Assembly: GCF_000306765.2 (NCBI RefSeq)
Contig: NC_017941.2
Span: 1,984,001-2,048,000, forward strand
Origin: Haloferax mediterranei ATCC 33500
GTDB lineage: Archaea > Halobacteriota > Halobacteria > Halobacteriales > Haloferacaceae
Length of the DNA stretch: 64,000 nt
Reading direction: 5' to 3'
The position numbers were made by a program, and so were the translations under genes. This document shows positions 17,656 to 25,572 of the stretch, in pieces. Below the pieces are notes generated by a model. The model did no database searches. It saw only the letters and a program-made list of their open reading frames with translations, and had not been told where the DNA came from. How positions within the stretch are numbered: the first letter of the stretch is position 1; each line of letters starts with the position of its first letter.

Positions 17656-18735
17656 ATGGTCCCACTGAAACGACTCGCCGCCGTCGTCGCCCTCCTCCTC
17701 GTCGGCGTGTTGATAACCCAGTCGTTCTCGGTTGCTGGTGAACTACAGACGACGTACGTCTCCGAGGAAGCGACAGCCGAAACCGCCCCCGAACTCGTCG
17801 CAGCACACGACTCCGATATCGTCAGCCTCTCCAGACACGTCAACGGAACACCGCAACTCGAAGCACCAGTCGAGACCGCCGCCGAGACTGGAACGTTCGA
17901 CGGTCAGATTGAATCCGAGGCCTACATGGCCCTCAGTGATATAAACGAAGACACCGAATTTGCGGTCTACGGCGGGCAATACTACCGTCTCTCGCTGACC
18001 GTCTCTGGTGACCCCGTTAGCGCGACGCTCCGCCTCTCGCCGACCGACTGGGAAACTGTGTCCCAAGCCGCCACGGAACCCGCCGCGAACGCGAGCGCCA
18101 ACGTCCAAGCGGCAATCGACGACGGGTCGGTTGATGTCGGGTCGTTCGTGGACCAAGGACTATTCAGTCGTGGCGGGACCTCCTATCTCGTGTACCCGGA
18201 GAACATCGGCGCGGTCTACGGGAAGTTCTTCTCGGCTATCGGCGCGTACCTCTTTAATCCGGTCGGATGGGCGTACACTATCGCCGGAATCGGCCTTCTC
18301 GTCGCATTTCGGAGCCGCGGTACCGCCCGCCCGCTCGACCAAAGGACGGCACTTGCGGTGATTCCGGGAACGCTCCTCGCCCTGTGGCTGGCGACGACGC
18401 TCACCGGAAGCGGGTCGCTGTCGATGCGATACGTGCTCACGCCCGCTTCCGGCGTGGTTGCCGCCTTCGGACTGTTCGCAGGTTTTTGTCTCCGTAGACG
18501 AGCGTGGAAATCGCTGGTCGCGGGAAGCGTCATCCTTCCGATTGTCGTCATCGGGGCGAACGCGCTCCTCCTCGGTGCCTTCGGCGCGATATTCTCGGTC
18601 CTGTTCGGTCTCTTCATCGGGGGCGTTGGAAGCCTACTGCTCGTGCCCTACGGGTACGTGTTTGCCGCCGACCCGGACGAAACAGTGTCGAGTGATGTCG
18701 GTGCAGTGACGGCGGCTGAGCTTATCGACGACTGA
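17656..18735 (+). CDS. Membrane protein with external domain and C-terminal helix bundle
   Basis: 359 residues. An N-terminal hydrophobic helix (LAAVVALLLVGVLITQSFSV) works as a signal or anchor. A soluble domain of ~170 residues follows, presumably outside the cell, beta-rich and acidic. The C-terminal ~150 residues hold five or so helices. No domain I recognise. It is the last core gene before the AT-rich accessory island; the 84-bp MITE starts 11 bases after its stop codon. Confidence 0.65.
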   Translation: MVPLKRLAAVVALLLVGVLITQSFSVAGELQTTYVSEEATAETAPELVAAHDSDIVSLSRHVNGTPQLEAPVETAAETGTFDGQIESEAYMALSDINEDTEFAVYGGQYYRLSLTVSGDPVSATLRLSPTDWETVSQAATEPAANASANVQAAIDDGSVDVGSFVDQGLFSRGGTSYLVYPENIGAVYGKFFSAIGAYLFNPVGWAYTIAGIGLLVAFRSRGTARPLDQRTALAVIPGTLLALWLATTLTGSGSLSMRYVLTPASGVVAAFGLFAGFCLRRRAWKSLVAGSVILPIVVIGANALLLGAFGAIFSVLFGLFIGGVGSLLLVPYGYVFAADPDETVSSDVGAVTAAELIDD

Positions 18736-18745
18736 GTATTCGGTT

Positions 18746-18829
18746 TATAGTAGCGTTTGCAAGTCATTACACACTCGGTCGACCGCTGTCATGCGGTCGG
18801 ATATGTAACCAGTTGCAAACGCTACTATA
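18746..18829. mobile_element. 84-bp MITE, copy 1
   Basis: Non-coding fold-back element bounded by the inverted repeat TATAGTAGCGTTTGCAA, with an inner hairpin around CGACCGCtgtcatGCGGTCG. The outermost TA on each side may be a duplicated TA target, as in IS630/Tc1-type elements. A second copy of the same length, with about 73 of 84 bases identical by hand count, lies at 59,322-59,405. No transposase with matching ends is in the window, so it would be moved by an element elsewhere. It marks the left edge of the AT-rich island. Confidence 0.8.
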
Positions 18830-19042
18830 GCTATCGGATACGCTGTGCCGGAGTAAACAGCTACAGAACAAAATGACGATACCAGCTTGAATGCCCAAAG
18901 TAGGGTACGTGATTTGTTTTTGCTTTGGTGTTTGTTATGAGAACATGCACAACAAACCAAGGACAAGAATTACTGCCAAGGTGTGTTATCAGCTCTTTTG
19001 AGGCACTGTCTAGTCACGCCAGTTTGAGGAACGAGCAGGTCG

Positions 19043-19780
19043 TTGAGTGAGTTTGGGAAGATGCTCGCAGCCCTGCTCATCGAGTGCTTTGCGACGGATT
19101 ATGAAGAAACTGGGAGCGTGAGCGGACGGCGACGTCCCAAACTCGCGATGCGAGTTTGTGGGCTCGAAAGACGCTTGCGTCTTTCGAACGTTCACGAGAG
19201 CAGAGCTCTCGTGCAGCCCATCAGAACGCGAAGCGTTCTGAGGACGCCCGTCAGGGTGTTCGCCGTCCAGCTCCACGCGACCGGGTGTTCACTTAGAGAG
19301 ACAAAAGAAATTCTTCGAATACTCGGCGTTGAACGCTCTCATCAAGCTGTTTGGCAGTGGGTACATCGACTGGCTGACAGCGGTTACACCCCGCCTGAGG
19401 CGAAGCCGAAGCGGGTTGCGGTCGACGAGACCGCTGTCAAAATCAATGGCGAATGGTCTTGGTTGTACGCTGCAATAGACATCGAGACGAAGCTGGTTCT
19501 TGATGTCGAATTATTTGGACGGCATGGGACTGATCCAGCTGCTGCATTTCTCCATCGACTCTCGGAGAAACACGATCTCTCAGACGCTGTGTTTCTCGTT
19601 GATGGCTACGGGTATCAGACTGCCCTCTCTCGATTAGGATTGAGCGGTCGGCTTGACTACGTCGAGCGAAACCTCATCGAAAAGTGGTTTCATACTCTCA
19701 CAATGCGAGTCGACCGCTTCCATAATTCGTTGGCGGGCAGTCACGGAAACGTCCGCGAGTGGTTCATACAATTTGCGTAA
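19043..19780 (+). pseudogene. IS6-family transposase, copy A, interrupted and truncated
   Basis: The frame encodes an IS6-family DDE transposase. Visible are the helix-turn-helix region (SLRETKEILRILGVERSHQAVWQWVHRL), the first catalytic Asp in VAVDETAVKING, the second in LVDGYG, and the DRNLIEKWFHT-like end. Two defects are plain. A 112-bp block (19,134-19,245) inserts 37 codons of palindromic DNA into the N-terminal region. The codon at 19,778 is TAA where copy C has CAA, removing the last ~26 residues (YYNFQRPHQALDGRTPVEEVTN in the same frame beyond the stop). A one-base deletion before the insert keeps the overall frame open. Confidence 0.85.
19134..19245. repeat. Cluster of four GC-tipped hairpins inserted in the transposase gene
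   Basis: Absent from copy C at the same point. Four back-to-back inverted repeats: AAACTCGC/GCGAGTTT (loop gat), TCGAAAGACGC/GCGTCTTTCGA (loop tt), CACGAGAGC/GCTCTCGTG (loop aga) and TCAGAACGC/GCGTTCTGA (loop gaa). Each stem ends in GC at the loop. A decayed version is present in copy B. Confidence 0.85.
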
Positions 19781-19889
19781 TACTATAATTTTCAGAGACC
19801 GCATCAAGCGCTTGATGGACGAACACCGGTTGAAGAGGTTACTAACTAGACAGTGCCACTCAACTATGTATTCCATCTGTATAATACAA

Positions 19890-19902
19890 AAGATTCATAA
19901 AT
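19890..19902 (+). promoter_or_regulatory. TATA-like box for the Cys-rich protein gene
   Basis: aagattCATAAAT precedes the ATG at 19,923 by about 25 bases, outside the IS. The gene thus seems to have its own promoter and a leaderless mRNA. Confidence 0.45.
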
Positions 19903-19922
19903 TTTCGGTGACACGAGTTGGT

Positions 19923-20760
19923 ATGGCTTATATAAAGTCATTCCCCGAGGAAGAAACTAAGGAAGCGGCAGATAGGTTAATGACATTAGCCAAAAGAGAC
20001 CTAGTTCTCGACAAACAGTCCAACTCTAATCCTTGGTCGACAGAGTCAGTTGACATTGGTCCGAACCCGATCCCGGATCCACTAGATGATGCTCCAATTG
20101 CAAATGAACTTGAGAATTCAATCTCAATAGAAGAGATTGCTAAATCATTATCTGGCAAAAAAAATTTGTATTGACACATCTGATCTTGATGGAGTTGGAG
20201 CCGATAAGGTCTGTTTTACTCCCTCAAAATTGGTTGATGCAGGTTGTGATGGGAAACTGAGTGCTGGTAAGGGCGTTTCGTTCGGTTTCCAATTAGTTGG
20301 ACTTGCAATGACCGATTGTAGAGGGCGTACTATAAGTTACAATATGGGTGGTTTTCTAGGGTTGAATTTTGAGAATGCTTGTATCTATGGTGGCGGTTCC
20401 TTTCTACCAGGTATATACCAATGTCAAGAGATATTTTGTTTAGATGATTTATCTAATTCTGGTATTCCAAGTTTGGCAGATCTGTCCCCTCCGAGCTTTA
20501 ATATTGTCAAACAAGCAATCGCAATGTCAGACGATCTTATGGAGCTTATAAATGGAAATAAAGTTCTTCTTGCTGCATTGGCTGTCATATTTGGTTGTTT
20601 TCTCGCGGCAATGGTTGTATCTGGGCCTGGTGCAATTGCTGCTTCGTTCATGGCACTTGGATCTGGTCAGGCTGCGACTCTTGCAAGTGCACTAGGAATT
20701 TCTATTTTTGCATACTTTGCAGTAAATTCAGCAAAACCGACTAGATCAATATCGGGATAG
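19923..20760 (+). pseudogene. Cys-rich protein with hydrophobic C-terminus, split by a frameshift at an A8 run
   Basis: Two overlapping frames join into one protein of ~278 residues if one A of the run at about 20,158-20,165 is ignored; the second frame on its own has only a TTG start. The joined product has three parts: an acidic, Ser/Asn/Pro-rich leader (residues 1-80), a Gly- and Cys-rich segment (Cys 82, 97, 108, 132, 153, 167, 172), and, after a linker, a hydrophobic tail of about 55 residues with two helices around a SGPGA turn. There is no signal peptide. AT-rich codon use is unlike the core genome. It has no recognised family. The leader/Cys-rich/hydrophobic order resembles peptide-toxin precursors, which is only a guess. 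Confidence 0.6.
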
Positions 20761-20812
20761 AGATACTGGATCCTATTCGCTTTTAGTTCTACTCAACCGT
20801 ATAGAATGCCGC

Positions 20813-21518
20813 TGTGACTTTGCGACGGGTTTAGAAGAGTAGGAGCGTGGGGAACGCCAATGTCCCAAACTCGCTTCGCTTTGCGTCTTTTGAACGTTAT
20901 GAGAACGAAGTCCTCGTGCAGACCAGAGGTCTCTAACTTCTGGAGACGCCCGCCAGGGCGTCTACTGCCCTGCTTCACGCGACTGGTTGTTCCCTCAGAG
21001 AGATTCTTCGTTTGCTTAGCGTTCAACGCTCTCATCAAGCGATTTGGCAATAGGTACATCGGATTTCTGACAGCAGTTACAACCCACCTGAGGCGAAGTC
21101 GAAGCGGGTTGCGGTTGACGACCCGCTCCAAAACCAATGGTGAGTGGTCTTGGTTGAATACTGTAATGGGTATCAAGACAAAATTGATTCTTGCCATCAA
21201 GTTCTTTGGACAACATGGTGCCTGTCCGTCGACTTACTGGGAAACATGATCTCTCAAAAATGTGTTTCTCGCCAGTGGCTACCGCTATCAACTGTACTCG
21301 ATTAGGATTAAGTGACCGACTCGACTACGTCGAGCGAAACCTCATCGAAAAATAGTTTCGCACCCTCAAAATGTCGACTGCTTTTTAATTTGTGAGTCGG
21401 AAGTTACCGAAGTATCCGCGAGTAGTTCATGCAATTTGTGCAATACTGCAACTTCCAGCGGCCGCATCAAGTTCGACGGGCGAACTCTGGTTGAGGAGAT
21501 TACTAACTAGACAGTACC
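20813..21518 (+). mobile_element. IS6-type insertion sequence, copy B, heavily decayed
   Basis: Homology to copies A and C begins around 20,813 and ends at the right inverted repeat (ACTAGACAGTACC, one base changed). The left end and its inverted repeat are gone. The transposase frame is broken by many substitutions, indels and stop codons; recognisable pieces include ERSHQAIWQ-like sequence, VVDDPLQNQW where VDETAVKING should be, and the VERNLIEK end near 21,330. It still carries a mutated version of the hairpin insert seen in copy A (about 20,860-20,970), so A and B share that ancestor. Confidence 0.8.
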
Positions 21519-21521
21519 AGG

Positions 21522-21974
21522 TTATGTCTCCTCTGTGTTGATTAATTCTTTATCAGTTGATGTCTTTCTAATCATCCAATATCTGATGGGAAGGTACATA
21601 GCTGCTAGGTAAAATGCAAACATCTGTCTCGTTAGTACAAGTATCACAACGAAGACTACACCTATCCCTCCCCAATAAAGTGGGTAGGGATTCCAACCAA
21701 CAGCGCTCTGTCGAATCTTTTTTGTGTCAAAAAATAACGCAACGGGCATAGCCAGTGATAAAATACCCGCACTAAGTGTGAAGAGTATCGTGATACCTGC
21801 TAGGGGTATTGTCGTTGCTGACCCAGCCTCATTACTCACTTTTGCAAGTTGGTAGAATATTTGTCCTACTAAATGGAGTGCTCCCGGAACAAGTATCAGT
21901 AACCACCAACCGGAGATACTAATCTGTCGCTTAAAATGCTCGTAAGTACTTTGTACGCTCATGTTCGTAGACAT
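21522..21974 (-). CDS. Four-helix membrane protein on the IS-flanked segment
   Basis: 150 residues. Four hydrophobic stretches: WWLLILVPGALHLVGQIFYQL, a second centred on ITILFTLSAGILSLAMPVALFF, a third at WGGIGVVFVVILVL and a fourth at MFAFYLAAMYLPIRYWMI. The ends are polar, and the C-terminus is acidic and probably cytoplasmic. AT-rich, with codon use matching the Cys-rich gene and not the core genome. No family recognised. It lies between IS copies B and C, opposite in direction to the Cys-rich gene. Its position invites the idea of a partner or immunity protein, with no direct evidence. Confidence 0.6.
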   Translation of the reverse strand: MSTNMSVQSTYEHFKRQISISGWWLLILVPGALHLVGQIFYQLAKVSNEAGSATTIPLAGITILFTLSAGILSLAMPVALFFDTKKIRQSAVGWNPYPLYWGGIGVVFVVILVLTRQMFAFYLAAMYLPIRYWMIRKTSTDKELINTEET

Positions 21975-22253
21975 GTCTCCATTGGTATAACTTTTATCAG
22001 ATATTAGGATCTGAGAATTAATTTAGACATAACATATTTTGATAATTAACATAGTATTCAGCAACCATCAAATATACTAAAATCCACTATTCAACGACTT
22101 GATGCAAAACTAGGTAGGGCGGATAGAAGTGCCACGAATAGTGGCACATTAATATTGACTGAATTTAACTGTTCATACAATATTTTGAGAATATACAATA
22201 TGCCAGGGCATCCTTACCGACAGCGACTATTCACATAATTATTTGCTCTTGTT
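21975..22253. other. AT-rich gap without genes
   Basis: About 280 bases of AT-rich sequence upstream of the four-helix protein and left of IS copy C. It includes TATA-like sequences for the minus-strand gene (around 21,990) but no reading frame or clear repeat beyond the short inverted pair gtgcCACgaatagtGGCAC near 22,130. Confidence 0.5.
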
Positions 22254-22997
22254 GGCACTGTCTAGTTAAGCCAGTTTGAGGAACGAGCAGGCCGTTGAGT
22301 TAGTTGGTCAAGATGCTCGCAGACCTGCTCAGCGAGTGCTTTGAGACGGATTATGAAGAAACTTGGGAGCGTGAGCGGACGGCGACACCCGTCAGGGTGT
22401 TCGCCGTCCAGCTCCACGCGACTGGTTGTTCGCTTAGAGAGACAAAAGAAATTCTTCGATACCTCGGCGTTGAACGCTCTCATCAAGCTATTTGGCAGTG
22501 GGTACATCGACTGGCTGACAGCGGTCACACCCCGCCTGAGGCGAAGCCGAAGCGGGTTGCGGTCGACGAGACCGCTGTCAAAATCAATGGCGAATGGTCT
22601 TGGTTGTACGCTGCAATAGACATCGAGACGAAGCTGATTCTCGATGTCGAATTGTTTGGACGACATGGTACCGATCCAGCTGCTGCGTTTCTCCATCGAC
22701 TCTCGGAGAAACACGATCTCTCAGACGCTGTGTTTCTCGTCGATGGCTACGGCTATCAGACTGCCCTCTCTCGATTAGGATTGAGCGGTCGGCTTGACTA
22801 CGTCGAGCGAAACCTCATCGAAAATGGTTTCATACTCTCAAAATGCGAGTCGACCGCTTCCATAATTCGTGGGTGGGCAGTCATGGGCGCTTCCGCGAGT
22901 GGTTCATACAATTTGCGCAATACTACAATTATCAGAGACCGCACCAAGCGCTTGACGGACAAACGCTGGTCGAGGAGGTTCTAAACTAGACAGTGCC
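22254..22997 (+). mobile_element. IS6-type insertion sequence, copy C (inactive)
   Basis: 744 bp with 13-bp inverted repeats GGCACTGTCTAGT and ACTAGACAGTGCC. The flanking 8-mers (ctcttgtt and tagtacgc) differ. It is the least damaged copy: it lacks the hairpin insert, so it shows the ancestral structure, and is disabled by a one-base deletion. The length is that of ordinary small IS6 elements. Confidence 0.85.
22304..22984 (+). pseudogene. IS6-family transposase, copy C, single frameshift
   Basis: It reads as a good IS6 transposase (YEETWERERTATPVRVFAVQ, ERSHQAIWQWVHRL, VAVDETAVKING, FLVDGYGYQT) up to NLIE at about 22,822. One G present in copy A (gaaaaGtgg) is missing there, so the frame shifts and ends in 50 unrelated residues. 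In the other frame the natural C-terminus (WFHTLKMRVDRFHNSWVG and YYNYQRPHQALDGQTLVEEV) is still readable, so the lesion is recent. The start is uncertain (TTG 22,304 or ATG 22,313). Confidence 0.85.
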
Positions 22998-23039
22998 TAG
23001 TACGCTTCTCTCTGGGTAAACAAAAAGAGACGCACCAAA

Positions 23040-23477
23040 TCAGGCGTCGGGACGAGGCATCGATTCCAGCTCTTTGATTCGGCTTGTCTTTTTCACAGCC
23101 GCGTATTGCCGTTTCCACGCTTCTTCGGGGAAGAGACCGTTTCGGTCGAATAGTTCGCGTGCTTCGGGAGTGAGTTCGAAGAACTGGTAGGGGTATCCTC
23201 GGATACGATTCCCCGGTTCGAACTCGAGAACCCGGACGACACCGACGCCTGCGAGTGTATCGAGATGCCGTCGAATGGAGTCGTCGCTGAGTGGCGGGTT
23301 CATATAGTCCAGTTCCTCGACACTGGGTGCCCCTAATGGATGACCGACTATATCCGCGATGATGTCTGCCCGTTTCTTGTTCGTGGCTCGTTGCAGCGCT
23401 CGCCACGTATCGAACTCTGATTTGGTATCGGTGACGCCGCCTCCGTTTCCGGCCACGGATTCTGTTTTTGGTTTCAT
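23040..23477 (-). CDS. Winged-helix transcriptional regulator
   Basis: 145 residues from the ATG at 23,477. The core has the haloarchaeal opening EFDTWRALQRATNKKRADI, then a winged helix with APSVEELDYMNPPLSDDSIRRHLDTLAGVGVV as the recognition region and a wing ending at YPYQFFELTPEARELFDRN. This type is widespread in haloarchaea and resembles ArsR-like repressors without metal ligands. It is transcribed away from the protein at 23,670; the 190-base gap is AT-rich and could hold an operator for both. Confidence 0.8.
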   Translation of the reverse strand: MKPKTESVAGNGGGVTDTKSEFDTWRALQRATNKKRADIIADIVGHPLGAPSVEELDYMNPPLSDDSIRRHLDTLAGVGVVRVLEFEPGNRIRGYPYQFFELTPEARELFDRNGLFPEEAWKRQYAAVKKTSRIKELESMPRPDA

Positions 23478-23669
23478 ATGATTCTCTCGCCCCTCCACTG
23501 CTCAGTACGCTTTGCGTTGGAGAATTGTAGTTCTCCAATTCACATGTATCTCTTGTATTCCCACCAGCATAAAGACTTGCATCTAAATGAGGTTAGTTAG
23601 AAACTGATGGCACAACTATCTAAAAGAAGAATCTACAATTAATTAGTGAAGAGATAATACAATTGGATA

Positions 23670-24269
23670 ATGGACGATAACGTCAGTAGTCCCGAAATAG
23701 GGGACACTGCTGTAGAAGACATCCCATCGGAGGCCGAAATCATGAGCGGGATAGCTGACGTTCACTTTTCTCCGTCCGATCACCAACGCATCAAGGATTT
23801 GGTAAATGGTGAGGAGATGCAGCACATCAAGAACCACGACCGGCGGTACTTGATCGTGGGCGTAGGGGGCGAAACCGGAGCCGCAACACGCCGGATGGAT
23901 GTGTACGACCTTCTCAACGACCGCAATGGTGCAATTTCGATGCGTTTAGAGGACTTCGGCCTCACCCCCGACGAAATCGAACTGTGGAATCGTGTGTTCG
24001 ACATCCTCTGTGGACGCGCAACGCACATCGTGGGTGTCTTGGAAGACTTCGACGGCGGGTACGTTTGGGAACTCGGTCTGCTTTTTGCCCCATCGTACCG
24101 ACAGAAAGTCTGGGTGCTGAAACGACTGTACCCAGACGAGCAGACGGAACGCGACAAATTTGACAACGGAATGGCCGCTTCTCACGTCAAAATGCTGTTG
24201 ACTGGCAACCGATGTCTGGAATGGCGTGACGAAGATGAACTCTACGACGCTGTGAGCCAACTTCCCTAA
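23670..24269 (+). CDS. Nucleoside deoxyribosyltransferase/TIR-like protein
   Basis: 199 residues. After a variable ~55-residue N-terminus comes an alpha/beta fold: a first strand YLIVGVGGETGAATRR, and later ATHIVGVLEDFDGGYVWELGLLFA with Glu134 in a WELG motif, followed by a strand QKVWVLKRL. This order resembles nucleoside 2-deoxyribosyltransferases and TIR-type NAD-cleaving domains, where the Glu of such a motif is the nucleophile. The assignment is a fold guess from these motifs. A role in nucleotide salvage or in defence are both possible. It is the last gene of the accessory island, next to a divergent regulator. Confidence 0.5.
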   Translation: MDDNVSSPEIGDTAVEDIPSEAEIMSGIADVHFSPSDHQRIKDLVNGEEMQHIKNHDRRYLIVGVGGETGAATRRMDVYDLLNDRNGAISMRLEDFGLTPDEIELWNRVFDILCGRATHIVGVLEDFDGGYVWELGLLFAPSYRQKVWVLKRLYPDEQTERDKFDNGMAASHVKMLLTGNRCLEWRDEDELYDAVSQLP

Positions 24270-24598
24270 CAGAGACAGTCGAGATGTGGCGCTCTCTTTA
24301 TCGTGAGTAAACCTTCTGACCCTCCAACGCGCGAATCTGTACACGTCGAAACCCGTACTAGCAGATCTCCACCGTTTTGCTACTTTGGCTGAGATATGCC
24401 GGTGGTAGTGAGGCGTCGCCCCCGTTGTTTAGGTCTTCCCACACCTACGGTAGGTGAGACATGAGAACGTCCGAACACTACCTGATCAATAGGTTAATTT
24501 CGTTAGATATTCTAGTTCGAATTGGCTAGAGACGTGGCGCAACTTTCCAAATCGTTCGAAAAACCATTCTCCGGAATGATGGGGTCTGAGCAGATTCG
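24270..24598. other. Gap without genes, one hairpin
   Basis: About 330 bases between the island and tfs. The only structure I see is the inverted repeat CACCTAcggTAGGTG at 24,442-24,456, which could be a terminator or an operator. No open frame with coding character. Confidence 0.5.
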
Positions 24599-24928
24599 TT
24601 AGTTGTACTCCCGCCACCGATACCCGCATTCCTTACATTTAAAGAACCGCGTCGGCGGTTCGTCGGCCGACGCCGTCTGCTTGATGGTGTACCACGCTTC
24701 GGTGTGGCCGCACTCGTCGCAGTGAACGTCTTTTGCGGTCGGTTTGCCCTCGAACTCGGCTCCTTCTTCGGTCTCGATGAGTTCGTCACCGGACTGGGCC
24801 TCGGTCGAGACGAACTCCTTGGCGCGTTCTTCGTCCCGTTCGGCGGTCGCGCCGCACTCCTCGTTCGTACAGGTCATCACCCCGTTCTGTGAGACCATCA
24901 TCGAACCGCACTCGTCGCAGAATTGCAT
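24599..24928 (-). CDS. tfs: Transcription factor S (TFIIS-like cleavage factor)
   Basis: 109 residues from the ATG at 24,928. Two zinc ribbons: an N-terminal one (MQFCDECGSMM ... CTNEECG) as in the RNA polymerase subunit Rpb9, and a C-terminal one (CDECGHTEAWYTIKQTASAD ... FKCKECGYRWREYN). The C-terminal ribbon is of the TFIIS type, which reaches into RNA polymerase to help it cut backtracked transcripts. The acidic pair expected at the ribbon tip appears as SADEPP. The open frame upstream of the ATG has no family resemblance. Confidence 0.93.
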   Translation of the reverse strand: MQFCDECGSMMVSQNGVMTCTNEECGATAERDEERAKEFVSTEAQSGDELIETEEGAEFEGKPTAKDVHCDECGHTEAWYTIKQTASADEPPTRFFKCKECGYRWREYN

Positions 24929-25008
24929 ACTCAGAACTAGCGGGGCGGGGCACCAAGAAACTGTCACTCTCTGGATTGTTACCAACCCACCCACTACCGA
25001 CCGCGACG

Positions 25009-25557
25009 TTACTCGTCGTCTTCGACGATGGGACAGTTCCGCACCCGGAAGTGGTCGCTGTCTACAACCTCGATAATGGCGGTTCCCTCGTGGGTACACG
25101 CCAGTTTCGGCGGTGCGCCGAAGTGCTCACACCGCTGGCAAAACTCTTTTTTGGCGACGATGTGGTCCGGGAGCCCGTCGGCGTCGTCGACGGCTTCCGC
25201 CTCGGCACCGAGACCGACGCTCTCGGTTTCGTCGCCACCTTCGACGAGCGCCGTCCACACGTCCTCGTCGTCCAGTTCGTCGACTTCCACCGATTCGAAC
25301 AACTCGGCTACGTCGTCGGGCTCGTTGGAGACGCGTGACCGACCGCGCCGCTCCGCCACTCGGCCAGCGAGGTCCGAAAGCGGAGCAGACTGCGGTTGCT
25401 CGTCGGCATCGGCGCGGTCGCTCCGCTCAGCATCGGCGCGGTTGCTCCGCTCAGCATCGGTACGCTCGCTCCAGTCGGTATCTTCGTCGGCGGTTGCGGG
25501 CTCCCGCTCGGGTCGCCGTTCGTCTGTCGCGTCGTCTTCGGCTGTGTCGTCGGTCAT
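25009..25557 (-). CDS. Acidic haloarchaeal protein with C-terminal Cys cluster
   Basis: 182 residues. The first ~55 are low-complexity and acidic, with three 8-residue repeats of the type ERTDAERS/NRADAERS/DRADADEQ (residues 31-54, coded by 24-base repeats near 25,395-25,470). The C-terminal ~45 residues carry CQRCEHFGAPPKLACTHEG and a later Cys in RVRNCPIV, a likely zinc site. The function is unknown. It follows the coiled-coil gene by 15 bases, so both may be in one operon. Confidence 0.65.
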   Translation of the reverse strand: MTDDTAEDDATDERRPEREPATADEDTDWSERTDAERSNRADAERSDRADADEQPQSAPLSDLAGRVAERRGRSRVSNEPDDVAELFESVEVDELDDEDVWTALVEGGDETESVGLGAEAEAVDDADGLPDHIVAKKEFCQRCEHFGAPPKLACTHEGTAIIEVVDSDHFRVRNCPIVEDDE

Positions 25558-25572
25558 CGTCGTCGGTGTTCG

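Larger units (their letters stand above)
19002..19857 (+). mobile_element. IS6-type insertion sequence, copy A (inactive)
   Basis: 856 bp bounded by 13-bp terminal inverted repeats GGCACTGTCTAGT and ACTAGACAGTGCC. The 8 bases on either side do not match (tcttttga and actcaact), so the original target duplication is lost, as happens after recombination between copies. It contains a transposase gene with an internal hairpin insert and an early stop. Copies B and C lie downstream in the same orientation. Confidence 0.85.

Noticed and set aside
18745..18966. Minus-strand frame of 73 codons over the MITE
   Set aside because: It reads through the inverted repeats of the MITE and has no family resemblance.
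19923..20760. Halocin C8 or H4 homolog
   Set aside because: From memory neither sequence shows shared motifs, and there is no Tat signal; the Cys-rich protein is left unassigned.
20137..20760. Cys-rich part as an independent gene starting at TTG 20,137
   Set aside because: Only a weak TTG with no ribosome site or promoter, whereas joining to the preceding frame over the A8 run gives one sensible protein.
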